From positions 1,538,001 through 1,602,000 of the forward strand of contig CATNEN010000001.1 in assembly GCA_950097015.1 (NCBI GenBank): 64,000 nucleotides of DNA, given 5' to 3'. The position numbers were made by a program, and so were the translations under genes. Shown one piece after another: positions 1 to 9,900 of the stretch. The notes below the pieces were generated by a model. It did no database searches, had not been told where the DNA came from, and saw nothing but the letters and a program-made list of their open reading frames with translations. Position 1 is the stretch's first letter. Every line of letters starts with the position of its first letter. The stretch comes from Macrostomum hystrix (lineage: Eukaryota; Platyhelminthes; Macrostomidae).

Positions 1-1275
1 ACCCTGAGCAAAATTGACACACAAAATTCATAAATAAACAGAAACATGATTATCTTCTCTACAAGCCTTCCTAAATTGCTTCTCTTATGTTAAGGACTTA
101 GGTTAGGTCTGGAATATTCGAGTATATAATGCAGAATGATAATAATAATATAAAGCAGAATATTATTTGCATGACTATTGCAATGTGATATCCGCAAAAA
201 TACTTACTTTTCCTTTTCCATGACTTCAATAGGCCCGAGGCCAGATATCAGATACCTAGATCTACTTAAGATTAATTAGATTTGCAAAACCAGCAAATAA
301 ATAGCGGCAGGGAGCTACGAAATAATTTAAAATTTCAGGAAAGGCGTGTACAAAATCAATTTCAATTTTTTATCTAGGATGAAAAGTTCAAGAAACAACT
401 TTAAATCGCAAGAAAGTTGTTTTTTTACAATGAGTCTAGACTCTAGAGTATAAAGCTAACGCAATTGTATTTCATGCACATTGTTCCCGTTTGTATTATC
501 AGAATACAGGTGTTCAACTGCAGATTGATAACATCGTATTGATATAACGCTTTTAAATGTTAACAAAATCAGTTGCTTTTGTTTAAAATATACAAAGGTA
601 AGGGTAAAGAAAACTCACGTAGGTTTGCAAACTTCTTGTTTATAATGTCTGAAAGGTAATTTAGATTTTTAAGCAGTCAAATTGCATTAACGTGTAAGGT
701 ACTTATTCAATATATCATTAAGTCATCATTATTTTTCAGGGTCCTTTAAAAATGACCTTTGTATTACGCCGGTATTGTTTATTTTACTTTTTATTATTAT
801 TTCGTAAATTTTAGTTTGACACTCCAAGAGAGTGAACATTTAGATCTATGGACGCCATGTTTAGTGGCTGTAATATATTTGCACGGTTTTCATTGATAAT
901 TTTGATACCAATTATACCAATACCAATACCAATATGTCATAATCCCAATGGCAATGCCATCTTTGGCACTGACGACTGGCTTACTGCATTTTGCAATTAG
1001 CGGATTAAAGAGAAAAAAAATAGAGCCCTTTATAACTAAAGGTTTCTCAAGTGAATCAATTCAATAGCTCGGCCTTCTTTTCATCTTTTGTTCATCATAG
1101 GTCATAACAAATACTAACTTTATGTTAGGCCTAGGCCCCTAGTATTGTGAGTTTTAGCTATTGGTTAGCTTCGACCTTTAAAGTTTGAAACCCTTCAAAA
1201 ATTAAAAACCATACAGTTGGCTTTGCCTTTTATTTCATGTTCATTTGATAATCCTCTAGTTTATTAATAATAATA
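1..1275. other. AT-rich intergenic DNA, no gene seen
   Basis: There is no open reading frame of note and no recognisable RNA gene. A short run of 'ACCAATACCAAT' type sequence lies near 908-935. The stretch ends at a TTATTAATAA sequence that also occurs just after the DNA element that follows. Confidence 0.6.
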
Positions 1276-1717
1276 GGTAGTTGTTATTTGTCCAGTTAAC
1301 CAGACAAATAGCGTTTGATTATTCGTCCGGTTAGGCCTAACCACCCAAGGACTTATTTTCTCCCCTTTCAACGAGCAGGAGCAACAATCCTCCCAAAGAC
1401 CACTCTTGACCTGCCGAGAGCCATCTTGAGTCTTGACCTCACAAAGACCAAACTATACCCTTGAATAGTTAAACTAAGTTAGTCCCTGAAACAACCGAAT
1501 TTCTGGAAAAGGTTTTCATTTTTTTAATAAACTGATGAGCAAAAATAATTTGAGACAAACTTCAAATCTGAATTACTGTCCTTTTGTAGCTTGTTAATTA
1601 TGTTATCTTACAAATGACAGAGGTTCTCGTGGTAGCAATAGAACCCCTTATAACTTAATTATAAGTTATAACTTGGTTAACCGGACAAATAATCAAATTG
1701 TCCGGTTAACAACTGCC
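1276..1717 (-). mobile_element. DNA-transposon-like element 'B', copy 1
   Basis: This roughly 440-bp block recurs in reverse complement at 19753-20487. Its two ends are imperfect inverted copies of each other: one begins GGTAGTTGTTATTTGTCC and the other ends in the inverse, GGTTAACAACTGCC. The right end holds a perfect 13-bp inverted repeat, GTTAACCGGACAA, at 1676-1688 and 1698-1710 with a 9-nt spacer. TTATTAATAA occurs near both outer edges and may be a target-site duplication, although five extra bases intervene on the left. There is no coding capacity, so it is a non-autonomous element or remnant. Its family is unknown to me. Confidence 0.7.
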
Positions 1718-2084
1718 TTATTAATAAGATTTTTAACTGGCATCTAATCCTTTAGATTCCCACTCTTAAAATTAGTTTGACCCTAGTTTTGAACTTTTTA
1801 GACTCCTGAGGCAATGAAAATGAGTTATAGAGGTTATAGAAGTACAAAAGTAGTTCAAGTTTGGACTACATAAGGTAGTAGTGCATTATCTAGTAGAGGA
1901 TATTGCAAAATTGTCATTTGGGAAAAGCTCGGCGCCACATGAACTCCTGCATGTTTGTGGTGAACTAATTGTCACTGGTCCCATAGATAGCTCGAAATTT
2001 GGCTTTGCAATGGGCCCACATTCCCTTGATAGTATTTGTGTGTGCTGCAGAGTTGTAAGGGCCCTGAAGTGCAGCAAATGGTTG
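1718..2084. other. intergenic spacer, no gene seen
   Basis: This is unremarkable sequence between two transposon-like elements. Short open frames on both strands show no protein-like pattern. Confidence 0.5.
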
Positions 2085-2372
2085 ACCATTAGCATACATG
2101 CGCAACACCCGGCCAAACCAGCCTGGTGAAATGAGGGCCAAGCAAGGTAAGTCGCAAAAACCAATTGACCAAGCACAAAAAAATCAAAGGGGGGACCAAG
2201 GGACAAAAAAGGAAGGCGTGAAGAAAAGGAAAAAGGGGAGAGAAAAAGAAAGCAAATGAGAGCAAACTAAGTCATAAATAGAGCAATGAAACGAACTAAG
2301 TTGCAAATGAGAGCAAAAACTAAGTCGCACGGCTGGCTAAGATTTGGGTGGTTGCGCATGTATGACCATTAG
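2085..2372. mobile_element. MITE with 14-bp TIRs and 8-bp TSD, copy 1
   Basis: The element proper is 2093-2364 (272 bp). It opens with CATACATGCGCAAC and closes with the exact inverse, GTTGCGCATGTATG. It is flanked by the perfect 8-bp direct repeat ACCATTAG (2085-2092 and 2365-2372), which I read as the target-site duplication. One strand is strongly purine-rich and there is no open frame. An 8-bp TSD fits hAT, P or Merlin-type transposases; the TIR sequence does not let me choose. A second copy in the opposite orientation is at 20135-20415. Confidence 0.88.
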
Positions 2373-3018
2373 GTAATGACCAATGTTTGAAAAGTTTGAA
2401 AATGGGTCAAAATAATTAAGAGTGGAAATCCAAAGGATTGTTGTTTAACCATTTTTATTTAATTATTATACTTTGATTTTGCTGGAAATAAAAATGAGGA
2501 AATAGGTTTACTGGACTAGATAATCACTAACTTCATAGATATCTAGTCAGATCTGGGTAAACTTATCAACTTTTATGTATATTGACAAATTTTTACTCAA
2601 TCCAACTGTAATAACTTTGCTTGACTAAACCTAAGTATTCTAAGTAGCAACCAAACCAAATAACTGTACAGTGTAATATTATCACTCAAAATAAGCTAAT
2701 TGTTTCATATATTTAATTGGTGTTCCTTTGAAAATTTAGTTAATTAAATATAGCAATAATAGTTGTTTTCAATGTGAGAAATGTTTAAAAGTTACAAATT
2801 ACAATTGCTATGTATGTATGTGTTTCTGTACACTACCCAGAGTACATTTGTATGCAATTTAAAACAGAAATTTAACTTGTCATGCAAAGTAAACTATTCA
2901 TTTTTTTGGTGTGCACACAGCCTGATCCAAATTATTGATAAAATTATGAAATGGGATGGTCAAACTAGACAGAAAAGAGAGACAAGAAAGGGAATGAACA
3001 AGTACATAGCTGCAGCAT
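2373..3018. other. AT-rich spacer upstream of the HERPUD-like gene
   Basis: No gene is seen. The short open frames are low-complexity or AT-driven. Confidence 0.5.
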
Positions 3019-3020
3019 CT

Positions 3021-3078
3021 TGACCTTGTCAAAGATGACCTTGATCTTGACCTTGACCTTGATCTTGACCTTGACCTT
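3021..3078. promoter_or_regulatory. array of TGACCTTGA half-sites
   Basis: A short tandem array alternates GACCTT and GATCTT. It contains four exact TGACCTTGA sites plus two one-base variants. On the minus strand this is TCAAGGTCA, the extended monomer site bound by FTZ-F1/SF-1 and ERR-type nuclear receptors. It lies about 95-150 bp before the start codon of the HERPUD-like gene. It may be a response element or just a microsatellite; the sequence cannot decide. Confidence 0.45.
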
Positions 3079-3171
3079 ATTATAATTTTATGGTCCACTA
3101 ATGGTTCTTTTACTATTGATTTTTATTTACCTAATGAAATGTGGCTTTACAGTTGCAGCCACACAATTTTC

Positions 3172-4101
3172 ATGGAGATCACAGTCCGCTGTCCTTCTGG
3201 TCGCGAGCAGGATGTTAGCGTTCGTTGCCAAGCAGACTGGCGCGTGTTCGAACTGAAGCAGCACCTCAGCGAGGTTTACCCAGGCCAGCCGGCAGCCGAT
3301 ACTCAGCGCATCGTGTTCGCCGGTCGGTTGCTTAGCAACGAGGAGCCACTTGGCCAGGCTTTAGGCGGTCAAACCCCGTCTAGAATTGTTCACCTGGTGC
3401 TGCCAGGCGGTGCCGCCGCCTCGCCGAATCGCTGCTTCAGCGCCCCGGCGATGACGCAATCGCCGGCCGCTGCTGTGCCGACATCGACCTCCTCAGTGTC
3501 GGCGTCCTCTGAAGAGCTGGCCCAAATGTGGCGCGAATATTCGCAATATGTTCACAGTCATTATCGAGACTGTCTGCTAAATAGGCAGCCGCAGCAACAG
3601 CAACAGCCGCAGCCGCAACCGATTCCCATTGCTCCAGATCCTGCTGCCGATGCTGATGAAGCCGATGTAGACGGAGCTATCGTCCTCGGCGGCCGCGCCG
3701 GGGGCATTCGCGAATGGTTCCACATTGCTGTTCGCTGCGCCCTGATGTCTATAATCATCTTCTATTATAGTTCAGGTGGCAAAGCTGTGTCAGCCTTTGT
3801 CATCTTCTTTGTCATGCAGGCGATTCAGGGCGGTTTCTTTCACAGATTGTTGGTTAGAAATCCGCCTGCTGCTGATGCTGCTCCTGCGGCTGTGGCACCT
3901 GCGGCGCCAGTGCAAGCCGAAACTCCTGAAGGTGCGGAAGCTTCAACAAATCCTCAGACTGTAAATGCGCAGCAGCAGCCGCCACGCGCCGCCACCCTGA
4001 CAGAAACTTTGGCTGCCATCCTCGATGCCTTACTGACCGCCCTGGTAACCTTCGTCACCTCGCTGGTGCCCGAGCGTCCGCCGCCATTGGCTAACCAATG
4101 A
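3172..4101 (+). CDS. HERPUD: HERPUD-like ER membrane ubiquitin-like protein
   Basis: Homocysteine-responsive ER ubiquitin-like proteins sit in the ER membrane and help recruit the HRD1 ubiquitin-ligase complex in ER-associated degradation. The 309-residue product opens with a ubiquitin-like fold (about residues 1-78, MEITVRCPSG through RIVFAGRLL to HLVLPG). A conserved segment with 'MWREYSQYVHSHY', a Q/P-rich linker and a C-terminal hydrophobic hairpin (about 190-235, ending GGFFHRLL) follow. Known HERPUD1/2 are about 390-400 residues, so this is somewhat short. The frame is open 33 nt further upstream, but that part crosses a plausible 3' splice site (CTTTACAG, 3144-3151). I therefore start at the ATG that opens the ubiquitin-like domain. 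The frame is a single exon. I cannot tell HERPUD1 from HERPUD2. Confidence 0.85.
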   Translation: MEITVRCPSGREQDVSVRCQADWRVFELKQHLSEVYPGQPAADTQRIVFAGRLLSNEEPLGQALGGQTPSRIVHLVLPGGAAASPNRCFSAPAMTQSPAAAVPTSTSSVSASSEELAQMWREYSQYVHSHYRDCLLNRQPQQQQQPQPQPIPIAPDPAADADEADVDGAIVLGGRAGGIREWFHIAVRCALMSIIIFYYSSGGKAVSAFVIFFVMQAIQGGFFHRLLVRNPPAADAAPAAVAPAAPVQAETPEGAEASTNPQTVNAQQQPPRAATLTETLAAILDALLTALVTFVTSLVPERPPPLANQ

Positions 4102-4256
4102 GCCGCCTTCTTTGTTTTATTGAATTTTTGTCTACCGCGTAACAGTCAGCGGGTGATTTAATTGCACTTCTTTGAATATATTTATTTTTAGTTTAATGCT
4201 GGTGTCCTTTTTGACTTGACAGTTTTCTAGTTATCTAGGCCCTTCTTAGTTGTTGG

Positions 4257-4480
4257 GTATATTGTACAGATTGGATAATGGATTGTGCAGATTAGATAAT
4301 GGATTGTGCAGATTGGATAATGGATTGTACAGATTGGATAATGGATTGTGCAGATTGGATAATGGATTGTGCAGATTAGATAATGGATTGTGCAGATTGG
4401 ATAATGGATTGTGCAGATTGGATAATGGATTGTGCAGATTGGATTATATGTTGGGCAGATTGGATTATATATTGTGCAGA
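4257..4480 (+). repeat. 21-bp minisatellite downstream of the HERPUD-like gene
   Basis: About ten copies of a unit close to ATTGGATAATGGATTGTGCAG lie in tandem, with T/C and A/G variants. Because 21 is divisible by three, a spurious frame stays open across the array. It starts about 155 bp after the stop codon. Confidence 0.9.
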
Positions 4481-5295
4481 TTTAGTTTTACAATCGATAA
4501 ACAAATGTTTATGTTGCAAATCCTCTATATTTTTCCTCGTATATTCAACTAACTTGGATTTTATTTGATGGTATGATTGTTTTTAAGTCTATTACTTTGT
4601 GTCTCAATTGTTTGAGTTCATAAATTTGTCCAAATGTGGACACACAAAGCTATTGTTATCAAACATGCAAACAATAAGATAGTTATGCAAATTGTTAATT
4701 AATTTCTGCATAAATCAAATCAATGGCATGCTTATAAATTTTTTTTGTAGAAAAGCAAAAATGGAAGCGTTTTAGTTTGAAACCCTTCTTGGTCACAGCG
4801 TGTTGCCCTTAAAAATGTATTTCTGTTTTGATTTTTATGTTGAATTCAAGTTAAGACTACTGGGATCGTTGTACAAATTTGCAGCAGTAAAATGGTTTCA
4901 CCAAAGTATAGTCCTCGTCTTTAATTATTCATTCATGCAAATTATTGTGTTCTTTTTTGTTATAAATCGGTCATCTTTTTAGCGCGGTTTCGGTTCGCAC
5001 TATCTATTTTAGTTATTCCCGAGAGGAATGTACGAAATTAAAAGAAACCAAGTCTCTATTGCAGTCTTTAATTTCGCTTCAAAAGACCCGCTACTGCCTA
5101 CTTTGCTTATTATTCGCGAACTAAAATTTTCTTTAATAGAAGAAGACGACAAAGGAAAAGTCAGTTGTAATATGAAGAAAATTAGGTTCCTGCTGACGGC
5201 ATATTTTTTTATCTATTTCCGCTCAGATGTACTGCCGCAGCCACCGGACTAAGTTTAGCTTATGAAATTAAACCAATGCTTTTGTTGCTTTTATT
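4481..5295. other. AT-rich intergenic DNA, no gene seen
   Basis: No convincing coding or RNA feature. The short frames have the composition of random AT-rich DNA. Confidence 0.5.
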
Positions 5296-5710
5296 CTTTA
5301 TTTACTACATAAGGAGGTTGTAGCCTAGTGGTTAGAGCGTCGGACTCACGACTTGAAGGTCGGGGGTTCGATTCCGGACTGCACTGGAACACTTTGTGTC
5401 CTTTAGCAAGACACCTTAACTCTGCATTGCTTCAGTTCACCCAGCTGTTAAATTGGTACCAGCATCAGCTGGGATAATTGAATTTGGGTGTGGCGTCCCC
5501 TCAGTCCATGGACTGAACAGCTGTACGCTGCCTTCAGATGCGCCACGAAATAGCCGCGGCTGTGCTCCCGGCTGCACATCTGGTCCAAGTGGGGCAGGTG
5601 TCACCAATTCAAAAAAATCAATTACACAAATATCTAGTGCTTGTAGTGCAGTGCAGAAGAAAGTAGTAAGTAAGTAGTAATAATCAAGTAGTAAATACTT
5701 TATTTACTAC
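5296..5710 (+). mobile_element. tRNA-derived SINE (family 1), complete, with TSD
   Basis: The head has a good pol III A box (TAGCCTAGTGG) and B box (GGTTCGATTCC), as in a tRNA. The body contains 'TTAGCAAGACAC' and 'CACCCAGCTGTTAAAT', a type of body I have seen in SINEs of many invertebrates. The tail is AGTA-rich. The 13-bp repeat CTTTATTTACTAC occurs at 5296-5308 and again at 5698-5710, marking a target-site duplication and giving an element of 5309-5697. A related copy is at 11944-12245, and a reversed head fragment is near 59815. Confidence 0.9.
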
Positions 5711-6880
5711 TTGAATAGTACTCAAATGCGGGTTTTGTGGATATTTTACTTAAGTGAATATGTCATGCGACGATTACTACTTACGAGTAGTATCTACGGT
5801 TTCTGTGGCGCATACTCGGAATCTTTGTGATTATTTAAAAAACATTTCGTTTATTTCTTTCTTCTCTACGTCTCCCTTTGTCCCCCATGCATCCCGTCTT
5901 GCCTTTTTGCTACCCTTATTATCCAGCTGTCCATTTCTTCCCTAATTTCTTCCCCATACCTTAAATCCTTAAAGTTCGGGCTCCACGGGCTTAAAGTTCC
6001 ACTCGCCGTCTTTTCCCTGTCTTCGACTTTCGTTTTGGACTTTCGCCTTGTTTTTCAAACGGTAATGCACACTTCATCTGTTTTGTATCAATGTTAGAAT
6101 GCGTCGCAAACAGTTAAAAAACATGTTCGCACGAAATTTGAACTGGTTTACATTAGGTGTTAAAAGCTGGCTACTTTTTGTTGGGCATACTTTCTGTTTG
6201 TGTTTAAGCCTTAAAGGACAGGATAACACTGAGAGGACAAAAGGCGAAAGGGCAATTTTTGGCCTCATCTGTTGCAGTGCTAAGTTCAAGTTGAAGACAA
6301 GGCATCGAAACGGCATATTTTGCTCGGCACGTGACACCAGATTTCTAAACAACAGCAAAATACTAGTTTAGCTTTAAAAAACCTGCTTGGCAACCGTAGT
6401 AGAACGTGTTTATTGCTTCAAGTAGGCGTCGTTAAAAAATCCATGAAAAATAAATGACGCATGTACTCATAATACAGTACCAGATTAGCTAATGCAGCCG
6501 TGAGGATAGAATGCTAATGCACGTACTCTTCTCCTAGTGAGAGAAGTGAGAACGGTTAGATTGGTGCGCACTGTGCACCCGCAAAGTCCCCCGAAGTCAC
6601 TTCTCGTCTCCCTTCATCAGCTTATATCCTGTTCAAACTGGATTTCGCAGGACGCAGTCCAAAATGTTGGATGGGGGGCTGGGGTTAGGGGAGAGGAGTG
6701 GCGCTGGCCTATGATGTACATTCAATTTTCTATCGCTGTACATCTCGGGGTCCTTTCTAGGCTAAGCGTTCTATTTTTAGAACAGCCCCGGTTGGGGTTG
6801 ACAGTTTGCCGGGGTGACCAGTATAAACTGGTGAAACGCACGCGTGTTTTCTGGCAACTACAACTAGTGCACGGGTCGGT
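5711..6880. other. intergenic DNA before the MFSD4-like gene
   Basis: I recognise no gene. A moderately GC-rich stretch at 6540-6870 carries an open frame without start-codon or homology support and is probably the promoter-proximal region of the next gene. Confidence 0.4.
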
Positions 6881-6882
6881 GT

Positions 6883-6890
6883 ATATAAAT
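6883..6890 (+). promoter_or_regulatory. candidate TATA box of the MFSD4-like gene
   Basis: TATATAAAT lies about 75 nt before the inferred start codon at 6962. That would place a transcription start near 6915 and give a 5' leader of about 45-50 nt. This is inferred from position and sequence only. Confidence 0.45.
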
Positions 6891-6961
6891 ATAGTACGCA
6901 AACGCTATAGCGGATTTTCCGTAACAAAGGGAGTCGGTACTCTATTTTTTTGCAACGGAAA

Positions 6962-9900
6962 ATGGGTAAGTATATACGAGTATTTTCTAACGCAATACAA
7001 GTTAGAATTAGAAAAAAGTTCTACATGTAGTGATTACACGAACCCCAGATACTAACAATGCGATATCCGAATCTGCGTCTTCTGAAACTACCGAAACACC
7101 AGCGGCTGACGACAATCAATCAACCGGAGCGTCGACTATTGAGTTCGACAGCAGCAGCAGTGCTTGCAGAAGCGGCAGTGAAAGCAGCGATGAAGTACAA
7201 ATCAAGACCGACGCTATTGTTCTGCCGTCTCACTATTTCGAGGCTAAGCCCGACTGTAGTTCTATTAGCGAGGATAAACTTGTGCCAGTAGTACTGCCAA
7301 TGCCTCTTTGTGTGGCTGCAATTTCCTTAAACGAGAAGGCTAATTCAGTGAGTATGGATTGCTATGGAATCCTGATATTTGAACGGGGAGCGAATTTCTA
7401 ATTTCCTCAGAATTTTCTTCCTTTTGATACACCATTCGCAGCCAATCTGAATCCGCTTCTCTCCTAATTGGTCCGCCCCCTGAAACCGCTCCCCTAAGCC
7501 CATCCGCCTCCCTGAAACCGCTCCCCTCAGCCCATCCGCCCCCTGAATCCGCTCCTCTCTTAGCACATCGGCCCCTTGAATCCGCTCCTCTCCTAGCCCA
7601 TCCGCCCCCTGAATCCGCTCCTCTCCTAGCCCATCCGCCCCCTGAATCCGCTCCCCTCCTCGTCCATCCGCCCCCTGAATCCGCTCCTCTCCTCGTCCAT
7701 CCGCCCCCTGAATCCGCTCCTCTCCTAGTCCATCCGCCCCCTGAATCCGCTCCTCTCCTCGTCCATCCGCCCCCTGAATCCGCTCCTCTCCTAGCCCATC
7801 CGCCCACTGAATCCGCTCCTCTCCTAGTCCATCCGCCCCCTGAATCTGCTCCTCTCCTCGTCCATCCGCCCACTGAATCCGCTCCCATCCCTGTGCATCT
7901 ATCGATCCGCCCGTTGCCTCCTCTGTTCGCGCGCCAATCTCTTTAGCCAGAAACTAGCAGCAACTTAAACCCCGCAGTTCCGCTCTCTCCTGCGCCATCA
8001 CTGGTCACCGCTGCTTCTAATGTGGCTGGCACACGCGGCCATCGGCGCAGCCAATGCGCTCCCTGGCAGCTGCCTGCTGATGCTGTCCAGTCGGGTTGGC
8101 GCCAGTCTCAGCTCCATGGGCCTCTGGTACACTGTCAAGTCTATTTGCGCCTGCCTGCTGGCCATTGTCACTGGATTCGCGTTGCCTAGAATGTCGCAGT
8201 CCAGACACAGGCTGGCCTTTTTAATTGCGGCCAATCTAGTGTGCGCCGGCGCCCTGCTGGCAGTGCCGACGGCGCGGAATTTAGGCACAATGCTGAGCCT
8301 GTCTGGTGTGCTGGGAGCTGGCCAGAGCGCCCTAGAGACCGGTTAGTGAGCCTGTGATGCCAAATTTAGTGAGCGTGTGATGCCAGATTTAGTGTGGCTG
8401 TGATGCCAGATTTAGTGAGGCTGTGATGTCAGATTTAGTGAGGCTGTGATGCCAGATTTAGTGAGGCTGTGATCCCAGATTTAGTGTGTCTGTGATGCCA
8501 GATTTAGTGTGGCTGTGATGTCAGATTTAGTGAGGCTGTGATGCCAGATTTAGTGAGCCTGTGATGTCAGATTTAGTGAGCCTGTGATGTCAGATTTAGT
8601 GAGCCTGTGATGCCAGATTTAGTTAGGCTGTGATGTCAGATTTAGTGAGGCTGTGATGTCAGATTTAGTGAGGCTGTGATGTCAGATTTAGTGAGGCTGT
8701 GATGTCAGATTTAGTGAGGCTGTGATGCCAGATTTAGTGAGGCTGTGATGCCAGATTTAGTGTGGCTGTGATGCCAGATTTAGTGTGGCTGTGATGTCAG
8801 ATTTAGTGAGGCTGTGATGCCAGATTTAGTTAGGCTGTGATGTCAGATTTAGTGAGGCTGTGATGTCAGATTTAGTGAGGCTGTGATGTCAGATTTAGTG
8901 AGGCTGTGATGCCAGATTTAGTGAGGCTGTGATGCCAGATTTAGTGTGTCTGTGATGCCAGATTTAGTGTGGCTGTGATGTCAGATTTAGTGAGGCTGTG
9001 ATGCCAGATTTAGTGAGCCTGTGATGTCAGATTTAGTGAGCCTGTGATGTCAGATTTAGTGAGCCTGTGATGCAAGATTTAGTTAGGCTGTGATGTCAGA
9101 TTTAGTGAGGCTGTGATGTCAGATTTAGTGAGGCTGTGATGTCAGATTTAGTGAGGCTGTGATGTCAGATTTAGTGAGGCTGTGATGTCAGATTTAGTGA
9201 GGCTGTGATGCCAGATTTAGTGAGGCTGTGATGTCAGATTTAGTGAGGCTGTGATGCCAGATTTAGTGAGGCTGTGATGCCAGATTTAGTGTGGCTGTGA
9301 TGCCAGATTTAGCGAGGCTGTGATGTCAGATTTAGTGAGGCTGTGACTCCAAGACTCACCAAATCCTGTCAACAATGCTCCCACGCAGCTGACGGTATCC
9401 TTGCCATCGTGCTTTTCGGCTCACAAAGCTCTCGCCCGGTGCTGCAGTCGCTCCACCTGGCCGTGGCTCTGGGTGCCCTCTCTGCGCCAGCCCTGCTGCA
9501 TCCGTTCCGACGCTGGGAGACTCCGGCGCCCGATGCTCCGCCTCCGTCGGCCGCGGCAGCCTCCAGCAACTCAAGCCTAGACAATCTTCGTCTTAGCCTC
9601 TGCCAGCGTCCGCTGAGAGTCGCCGAATCTCGGTTAAACTTTTCGGAGCCAACGAAGATGTCTCCGTCATGGCCACCCTCAACGCTGCTTCACCCTCCAC
9701 TGTTTGCACCGTTTGCTCTTGTGCATGCTGCCCAAGTTCTGGCTGCCTTAGGTTTTCTTCTGCTATTAGTTAGACGACATCGTCTCAGTGCCACTCCTAC
9801 TTCGTCGCCGAATCCTCCTTCGCAATCGTCGTCGAGCTCAGTCGAAGTCGAAGTTTTGTTATTGCCGGCGTCGGGATCGAGTGCAAAGACTCCAGCGACG

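Noticed and set aside
4250-4552. RLDNGLC repeat protein
   Set aside because: A 21-bp satellite artefact in the 3' flank of the HERPUD-like gene.
5320-5385. Functional tRNA gene
   Set aside because: The A and B boxes are good, but the sequence continues into a SINE body with target-site duplications and does not close a tRNA acceptor stem.
6537-7055. 172-codon frame before the MFSD4-like gene
   Set aside because: It has no ATG at its start, covers the likely promoter and first intron, and its translation shows no family pattern.
7340-7888. GADSGGGWTRR repeat protein on the minus strand
   Set aside because: It is the complement of the intron 2 minisatellite of the MFSD4-like gene.
8342-9348. 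CRISPR-like array
   Set aside because: Units are directly tandem without unique spacers, and the genome is eukaryotic.
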